From Protula sp. h YS-2021 (Eukaryota; Annelida; Polychaeta; Sabellida; Serpulidae), in NCBI GenBank assembly GCA_949752745.1, contig OX457032.1, positions 16,160,720 to 16,224,719 on the forward strand: a stretch of 64,000 nt of DNA, read 5' to 3'. Positions 36,101-45,800 of this stretch are shown here, piece after piece. Within the stretch, counting starts at the first letter, position 1, and every line of letters starts with the position of its first letter. The position numbers and the translations under genes were made by a program. The notes beneath the pieces are model-generated. The model did not search any database and was not told the origin of the DNA. It saw only the letters and a program-made list of their open reading frames with translations.

Positions 36101-39100
36101 AGGGGTCCATGCATAAACCTGATAACTGCAGTTATCAGCAGTGGAGAAAAACGCTTTTAAAGTTTGAAATTTTAGTAACAAACATATAGGTCTTTCCCAT
36201 CGCATTTTCCTAAAAAATGCCCACTTCTAATAGGTTTTGAGGTGTAAGACTTACATATGTGATAGAACAGAGGACAAGAAATACTGTGGTAATAGTGCAT
36301 TTTCCTGATAAGTGGAGTTATCAAGTTTATGCATGGACCCCTTCAGTGTCAGGGTCATTATTGCTTGTGTTAAAGAACTACCAGTATTTTCAACAGTCTT
36401 GGTACATTGGTTTGTCTAATTTTCATTGCCCAATTAGTCAAATGTGCCATTCTAACATTCTCAGAATAACATAATTCAGCATTTTTTCAAGATTTTTCCA
36501 CGGCTGAACGCAAAACAATACCAGAAACATTGTTTCTATTCTTATGACTTCAACCGCTTACCAATTTCATTCTCTTAAGGCCTGGAAAATATAAGGATTT
36601 TTGGCGCCAAATCCCTCCCCTCCACACACAATCACCCACCCAACCACCTTCTAGCAGTCACCAGTTTGATCTGACTTAGCTGTTTTCAGTGAACACCCCG
36701 ACCAAACATTAAAACTACAATGGTATGGAAAAAAAATACATCGCCTCTAAAGCGGGAATATATTTATGTTTGATCACAATTCTTCGCAATACTTCGTCGA
36801 TTACACGAAAATCATCAACTCTTATTTGACACATTCTTTTTAAAACAACTTATTTTTGTTCGCAAACTGGGCGTGAAAAAAAAGGCAACAGGGCAAAATG
36901 ACATCAACAGCGCCAACCTGAATCAAGCCACCAACGCTCTGATGTCCGTAAAGCTGCAGGAAAAATGACCACTGTCTCTCCCCTATCGAGCCGTTCTTGC
37001 AACCACTGCTTACGTAATCAACCGCATATCCGTTCTGTACGCCAGGCATCGTTGCTAGGGCGCGTTGAAAAACATTTTTATCCGACACCGCAACTATTTT
37101 ATTACTCAGTATTTTTTGTTTCTCATTACACTACTCAGTCTTATTATAAATCATTCGAATGTTTTTGCCCAATGAAATTTTAGCTCTGTTTTGAAATCAC
37201 AACAGGGTCTATCGTGTTACTCACATGTGAACATCAATGTATCCATTTAAACAGCACCCACGGATAGACGATGATATTGGAAATGACCAGACTTAAGCAC
37301 ACAGTATCCTGAGCCAATCAGAAATCGATCCCAGAATGCTGTTCAACCTCACCTGTATTTCTACAGCTCACGACCGCTTTCCACACACTGCCAAACATGG
37401 AAATCTTAACTTAAACTTTCCTCCAAATGATCTATAGTGAGTTTCTTCCACCTTTTCCTTCCATTAAATACAATCTCCACCATTTATTATTTCTCTTACG
37501 TTCTCAAATACGTAACATGATCTAATCAAGTTGCTGCTTTCAGATTTAGCACTCACCCAGTCAGGTCTCGACGCTGCCAGACAGTCATTGTCATCAATTT
37601 GACAACAGAGGCTATTAAATTATTAACTCGAAAACTATTCAGGTGAACAAGCATGATGCCTCGTATACATGACGCTGTCCAGGCAACAAGAATGACTCAA
37701 AATAGAACGCTTGAAATATCCACTTCGCCTTCCTTGTCCTGCTGGGATGTTACAGGAGAGAAATCTGCCGGGAAAACAGGGTGTGGGAAAATAGGGTGGC
37801 GGGGTGGGGGGGGGGGGGGGAGAGAGGACAAGATGGCCAGGCTTCGCATTGCAATACGAATATTTAAAAGAAAACACAGGAGTTCCCCCAATAACATTAA
37901 TGCTCTTGGTTTAATGGTTAATCAGCTAATCTTTGAGAACCAAACACTGTAAACTGATCAACCAAACCCTAGCAAGGACTGTAGACTGAACACAGGGACA
38001 TTCGGCCCAAAAGAAAGTGTAACCAATTCGCTTAAAGCCCTAAAGTCGTGAAACTTTTTCCCACATCACTAAATAAACTTTTTGCCAACTCCAAAGTCGA
38101 AGATCCTCGCATTTATCGCCGGAGGTTCAACAAAATAGCACCTTCCAGGAGACAGTATATAGCCTACATGAGATGTGAAAACATTCGAGCGAAAGATCCG
38201 GATGTTAATGAGATCTTCAAACATCTACACCTTAACACGTGTTCAAATTACTCTGAAGCTTTCATAGGGCTAAGTTTTCTTCCTAATATGTTCACTAAGT
38301 TCTCCACTTTTTTTTCGTTCATCCACGGTGAGTCCTTTAATTTGTCCTTAAAACTGGCTATTACGTATTCTCAGCTAAGAGTGGAAGATTGGCGGCAAGC
38401 AAAGTCCTCGGTGAGGCATTCTAATTACATTAGTGTCATCAGGCTTGCTGTGTACATTTTGACGGACAGACTTCAGCTGTGCTTTTTCCCTAGATGTGCC
38501 CTGGAGAAATACATATGTGTTACTGAAGAGCAGGCAACCTTTTATGAGTAACCTGCGTGTAGTTCTGTTTTTGTTTTTGTTTTTTTTTTTTTTTTCCTTT
38601 CTATTTTTTTAATGATGGATTAGCAATTTTATCCTGCTAATGCACTTACAAAGTTCAATGCTCGAATCGCCGTGAAAGGATCAAAAAGAACGTGGTCTAA
38701 AGATTTAAAATTGGCTATCTCACATCAGTTATTATCATAAAGTTTGGAAACGCAGTAAAAACTTGACGCGATCCGTCTGTCCCTGAGACCGCCTAATCAG
38801 GATAGTTCTGAAAATATCTATGGTTCTAGGCACATAAACTGTGACAGCCATGTTGTAATGACGCGCTTCCAGCACCGATGATACCAAGCTGCGTGTCGTC
38901 ACCAGTTGGTGTAAACCCAGTCAGTTCTACCTTCTTCTAAAATAATCATTTAAAATTTGGCTGGCCTTACATGACAACGGCATGATACGCACTGAAGTCA
39001 TCAGTATCCGTTGAAATTGATAGATATTTGATAGTTTACTCACGCTCTTAATCTACATCTTTTAAAGGAAGGGTCTAGGATATTTTAAGGTATTTGGGGT

Positions 39101-39811
39101 ATAATGCAAAATAGTAAGTTTGTAAATCACCCAAAGTACAGTTATAAACGAGCATATATTGTTAACAAATTTCGGATGATTATAAACAAGTTTTTGAACT
39201 GTCTTCACTATAAGGTGATCGCCCGCTGATGAGCACTGCAACGTGTTCAGTTCTGGGAATGACGTCAGCAACAATTATAATTGTGCCCGAGCACCGTTCC
39301 CAAGAAGTTAAAGAATCACACAACAGTAGTATTACACACGTAAATGGGATATCCATATCACGTGAAAACACACAACTGCAGGGCAAACTTTTATCCCCTT
39401 TCTCGCCTACCATTTTTCTCGTTAATTACACAAACACGCAGACAAATAGAAGATGCATGTGCTAAGCTCTGTTCTTGTTGTAATCCATTTAACACCTAAC
39501 AGATTTGATTATATGCCACTCGTTTTATTTGTCTACATTTTTTTTTCAATTATCGGTGCGTTAAAAATTGCAATAAATCTTTGATAAAAAAAATGTTTGT
39601 ACGCGAAGAAAGCATTACAGCAATGTGTCGTTGTCACAAAAAGCCAGAAAGAAACGGCAGCAGCATGCGATCAGGTAGAAAGCCCATAGAACTTGGCTCC
39701 GACTTGTAAAGACTGGAATAGGCCCTCCAGAAAGCAGCGCCATGTGTCTCTGTCATGCTAAAAACGTTCACTGTGTTGTTGTTGTTGTTGTTGGTCTTCT
39801 TCTTCTTCTTC

Positions 39812-39864
<53 letters not shown>

Positions 39865-42800
39865 TGAGTATTTTTATTTTCGCCTCTATGTAAGACTTTT
39901 ACAGACAGTTTGCTAAATAAAACATTGAAGCATTAAAGATACTTTCTTCATCGTGTGAAAAACAAAGGTGGGAAGTGGTGATTTTTTACGATGCAAATTG
40001 ATTTAAAAGATGTTAAATGTAGTTTAAAAAGAGTGCTGAAATGTCAGTGGCGCAATGGCACAGGGCCGAAATGTCCTAAAAACAGAATACGCAATCGATA
40101 AAAACAACCTGTTGGCACATTCAAACCACGCTCCATCCCCCACTCCCCACTCCCCCTTCATATACAAATGCAAATTTCACTGGTCACTCTAATTTTTTCA
40201 CTCTTCACGCAAATTACTCAAAACCAATCTTAACGTCAATCCCACTATATGAATCTACCCTATTAACAGCAGCTATTAAATTCTAAGGCTGGGTTGATCA
40301 TATTAATGTACTTCACGTCAAATGCACCGCTTTGTAAACAATAAAAAAATAAAAACTTAATCAAGACAAAAAAATACACTATTTTAGCATGCTCTTTCAT
40401 GTTCTCCGTGTGTTTTAACACAGAAAAAATGACTATGCGATCGCTTAAGGGTGCTTTTCGTAAACGACAAGCATGAGTAAGTAAGTGCTCGATGGGATTG
40501 ACTCAGTAATCCATAGCATTTTACACGCTCAAATTATTGCCGTCCTGTACAAACAGCAGTCAGGTCTGTCCGTGACAACCTCGTTTTTTTAGGGCTGAGA
40601 AACAGGGATTTGAATGTGGGTAATCGAAGACAAGAACACGACCAGCAGTAAAGACATGGAACAAAAACAGCTGGTAGATGGGGGAGGGGGGACAGGAAGG
40701 GTAGGGAGAGATATGTAGAATGCCTGTATTTTCACGAGACCAGCCGTTACTGTGGCAGAATGTTCTAGTGCAAACTACTTAAGCCAGCCGGTGTAACTGG
40801 TACCGTTGTGCGCGTATGGGCGAACAGGGAAGACCCGAGCAGGGAAAAGGGGTGGAGAAATGGGGTTAGGGCTCTTTGACAACAAGAGCACTGTAGCATT
40901 CTCCGCATTTCCATTGCAACTGGATACACCTCTAAAACAATTATTAAAAATTACTGAGGAAACGATTATTCGCTTAGCCAAACAATAAGATTTGTTGCAA
41001 GGATACGCAAAGCCGCTATGGGTAAATATGTGAAACCAACCACGCCAAAGCACCACTAAACTCTCCATCCAGTCGATACAACATGTCCCTTTTACGGCAA
41101 CCCAGTTTGATGATCAAGTTCTGTGGGGCCATGACCCAATTTTGTCAAAGAAGAGCTATGGATAAGCAACAACCATCCGATCCGAAGAACATGAATTAAC
41201 CCTATGAATAATATTTCCAATGGATTTCAGCATGACGCCATAATGCCCCAGTTAACTCCACATACCCTCTGAAAACACAATCGCATGCACGAGTGCATAA
41301 TGATTCGCAGATGCTCGCTTGTATCTCGAGTTCCATGCCCGTCCCGCCTTTACCCAGAACCCCATACCTGAAGGATGGCTTGTCATAGAAAAGGCCAGTT
41401 TATTAAAACATTATATGATTACTTCTTATGGATTACTTCTCAGTTCCAAATTATCTCTCCTTCGAACATAATAAAAGTTCTGTCTCTTTGCTCAAATAGT
41501 TTGTGACATTCTCAAGTCTATTGCATAAATATCCTTGAAAAGGTTCATTCACCATTGAAAAAAAGATCTTGTTCTTGATTTGATAGCAACCTTAAGGGGA
41601 GACTTGCACTGGCAGAAGAATACCTCAAGGGGAGTTGGTGGGGTTTTCCCTGTACGCCATCTCAAACAGAAGCAGCACGTCTTGTTTTGTTTACTAGTAT
41701 TTATATCATTTCAAAAGAAACTTTAAACTTTGCTCTTGTGCCTCCGGGAGAATACTTTAACTCAAGTCATACGATAATAAAATAAAAACCGTTGCAAAAC
41801 TGAGCAAGTTTTGAAAGAATCGTTTTACACTTCCGTATTCAAAAAAAAAATTAACTACAGGGGTGTTGTGTAAGTGGCCGGTGGGCACCAAGGAAAGAAT
41901 TTACCAGGAGAAACACATTCTTTTCGCTTGCTTACATGGCAATAGAAGAAATAAACATTTGGCTTTACAATACAGATGTGAACACTAGCTTCAGACTGAC
42001 TGGAAACGCGGAATTTTCTTGAAATTGAACATGAATTTGAGAAGGAATTACACAGCTCGACTTTTAAATATAAACGTCCACAAACGCTGATAAAACTGGG
42101 AGCTCAAGGAAAAGTGGCTGCTGTCGAAAGAGAGAAAGAAGGGAGAAAAGAATATCAGAAGGAAAGAGAAAGAAAGACAGGAAGGGCACGGAGATGAAGG
42201 TAAATGTTCATTGTTTAAAGACAAAGTGGGGCCACTTTTTCCAAAGTTTAATTTCCCCACACACGCGACCATGTGTGACGTGTGCTGATGGTTAACACCT
42301 CTGACGTGTGTACTGTCTGCAAAAGACCTTTCAGACAGTTGAGGAAAATTCCGGTACGTATTTTTTTCAACGAAACACGCTTCTCTTCATGAACATAGCC
42401 CGTGACTCGTTTGGTGCTACAATGCACTGTTGGCAAGGCTATTTTTGTTAGAAATTAACTTCTCCAGTACAATTTGGTTCTTGATTGGATTCCGGATTCA
42501 TTTTCACCTTATGGCGTAAAACAACAGATGTAAGCCGAAGCTCTTCACAGCTCTTACTGCCTTTGAAAAGAGTATGCGTTTTCCTTTTACGGCACCGCCC
42601 GTTATACTTCTCATAGAGACAAAGACCATTTATGTCTTGCTTGTTTTACCCACTACAGCACTGAAACTTCAAGTAATTTTTTCTACTGCGAGTTACCAAT
42701 TGTATTTTCAGCTCGGTACTCATAGATATGACCCAAGCACACAAGCTTAATATAACATCAAACTATCTATGGGCATATTGTTTTAAAAAAAAGCTAACGG

Positions 42801-45800
42801 CATGCCTGCAAGTGCATCAAATCAATCTCGTATGGTCGGACAACGGCATGAGCCCACAGCAAGAATGAAGCCCCATGGCAGTGTTTAGAGATTAAAGAAA
42901 TCGCACACCACAGCCCGCTGTCTGTAATGGCTTACAGCTGGGACTTGTGCAGAAACCACTTTTTTGCTTTTTATTTTGGAAATCGAAGGTTGCTACTTGG
43001 ATTTGCGAGGGCGGACCAGGCCCGGTGCCTGGATTTGTTTTTACTTCAAGAGCAACACTGTTCCATTTTCTTGGTGCCTGTTAGATAGGCTTGTAACTGA
43101 GCTCATGTGAAACGTTTTCCGGGTGAGTTTTCGCGATTTCAACTCACTGATATCTCAATACCTAAAGGTAATACAACGGAAGCGCCAGAAGAGTTTCAGT
43201 GCAAATTGGTCCCTTGCCAAGTCGACACTGCCGCTTCAACACTAATGACAGTGATATTAACTGGAATCGCAAATCACTGTGGCAATAACATGTAATCAAT
43301 GTGAATTTTGGCCATTTTTGACAAAGTTCCATTCGATAAATTTTTGGGAAGAGGCCGCCAGCGACGGGCCTGCGAAATGGCTGTTTTGCAAAATGGCTAT
43401 CTGGCGGTAATTTTAGCCATTTTCGATCTACAAATCACAGCGAGTTTTCTAAGTAATGGTCAACTTTCGTTTGTATCTTGACCGCGACATAAAAGGTCAA
43501 GGTCATCAAGGTACCTTTCCCGAGTATGGTCAAGGTCAATGAGGCACCCTTTATGTAACGTCTTTTAGTCCCGTTTCGTCCCAAAAGATCGAAAACGAGT
43601 TTAAAATTATTATAAATCTAACGGTTTTCGAGAAAATGGCCCACTTCCAGTTTGGGCTATGGATCTTGGCGGACATCGCCCACGTCACCGATGCGCATCT
43701 TATGTAACGTCGTCTTCTAGGATGAAATAATCTGGCATGAGCTCAAAACCGCTTTATCTCCAACAGTTTTCGACATTATGGTCAACTCCCAGTTTTGTGC
43801 CCTGGCTTCGGCATAGAAACGAAAGGTTGCTGAGTTGCAGCTTACTCAACGTTTTCCACCCGCGAGACCTTGGAAACAAGCCATCATTCGATAGCACAGC
43901 CCCCAACCGGAAACGGCGATGAGTCGGTTTAAAATTGATGTACGATCTGACTGTAACACTGTGAATAGTCTAATACGATTTGTTATAGCTGAACCTGACG
44001 GTGGCTCCGGTCGGGACGGCAACTTAATCAAAGGTTTAGGTATTGTCTAAATCCCGTCCAAACACGTAGTCCATCGTCAAGCTTTTTTCATTCTTCTTAC
44101 AGCATTGCCTTTTGGGTAGCAAAGTACGAAGTACGTGTCTGTGAGCCACATCACACCTACGTAAAACGCAACCGGATTTACCACGCTTTGGTAGCATTCG
44201 GAATTCAGTTTGTATCACCGTGACGCTGACCTTTAACCCAAGGTCACCCCAGTCTAATCAGGTTGTGGCACTTTCTACATATACGTTACAGACAATTTTT
44301 TGTTGAAATCCGCCCAGCCGACCCTGAGATATGGTGTCCAAAAGCAACAGATGTCCAAAATTTCAAAGTTTCACAGTTACCTTGACCTTTGACTCAAGAT
44401 CACCCCAACTTAATCAGGTTCCGTACACCTTTTACCTTGAGATATCGTGTCCACAAGAAAAGCTTCACACACTTTAGAATCAAACTAAAATTTTTTTTTA
44501 ATTTGCCAAAAATCCTATTTTTAACGAACCGCCAAAAAAATTGCCGTGCATCAAGATACGACCATGGGGGTGGGTCCTGTAAACTATCAGACCAAATGGC
44601 CTACACATCTAAGAGGAATGAGTGGTAACGGACGGACGGAGCTCAATCCATAATCCCCCTCTGGAGCATAAAGGCCCGGTTGCGGGCTATTAAGATCACT
44701 ATGGCCACAATTGAAAAACGAAGTGGTATGTAATACTGATACAGACAAAACACCCCACTCGTAGGTTCTGCATTGTTTATGTGTCTCTTTAGGGATCCGA
44801 TGGGATGGGGGGAGGGGGGGGGCAGTGTTTTCGGTAAAACCAGCAACCCTCTTTTGGCAAACACAAGTCATTTTGTAAAATTTAAGCGGAGAAATAATAA
44901 TTTTATCAGCCCCCGCTGCTGTGTTCACATTCAACTTGACCCAGAACTTCAGAATGTTTTTCTTGCGGGGATAAAGTAAAATATACAATGAAGCTCAGTA
45001 AAAAATACACAATTTAGAAACGCTCCTGAATGTACTGCAGCCCTAGCAAGAACCCTCGGCATCAACTGATCAATAAGTTGATGTCCTTGCTAACAGGCTA
45101 GTAATCACAAGCTCACATGCCGATGCTCAGAAAACACAAACATACACAGCTCACCCCACAGCGCCCCCATGGCACTTATTACACTGAGCTGTTCCAGGCG
45201 AAACCCGTCATGTGACGTCACATGAATGACGGAGCAGGCCCTTGGCACTCGCTAGACGGCGCGGTCACGTGACAAGAGAATCACAAGGACGCGTGCAAGT
45301 AAGTCGAGGCGTGCTGGTGGTCTCACTGTGAATCACCGACAATGCCGGATTCTGTCAGTCACATTGCGGAATCCAAAAGAGTCGTGCGCATTTTGAGCAA
45401 TACATTCCCGGGGAAGGGGGGGGGGGCTGTCGCACAAAACGTTTTATCACCTCTATCCGTCACGATCGCACGGTCACCAATCTTCATGAAACCGTTTGTT
45501 TTTGGTGTGGGGGGGGGGAGGGGTAGGAGGAGAGCCAGAATGCAGCCTATTAATAATCTTTAAATCCTGCCTCACTGTTAATGTTCTTTTATCGATTGCG
45601 ATAAATAACACATTAAAGTAAGTAAGAAAGTAAGGCGTGCAAAAGGGACTTCGCAGAGCCCTTACTACAAGGATTGCCATACATGACTTGATCGGCCATT
45701 TGGGGGTGTCACAATCGATAATAACAATGGGAAAGATGATTGGTAAAGTCCCGTCAATGATACGATTGTGGGCTCAGGAAAATTCACAGGGGAAAATCCA

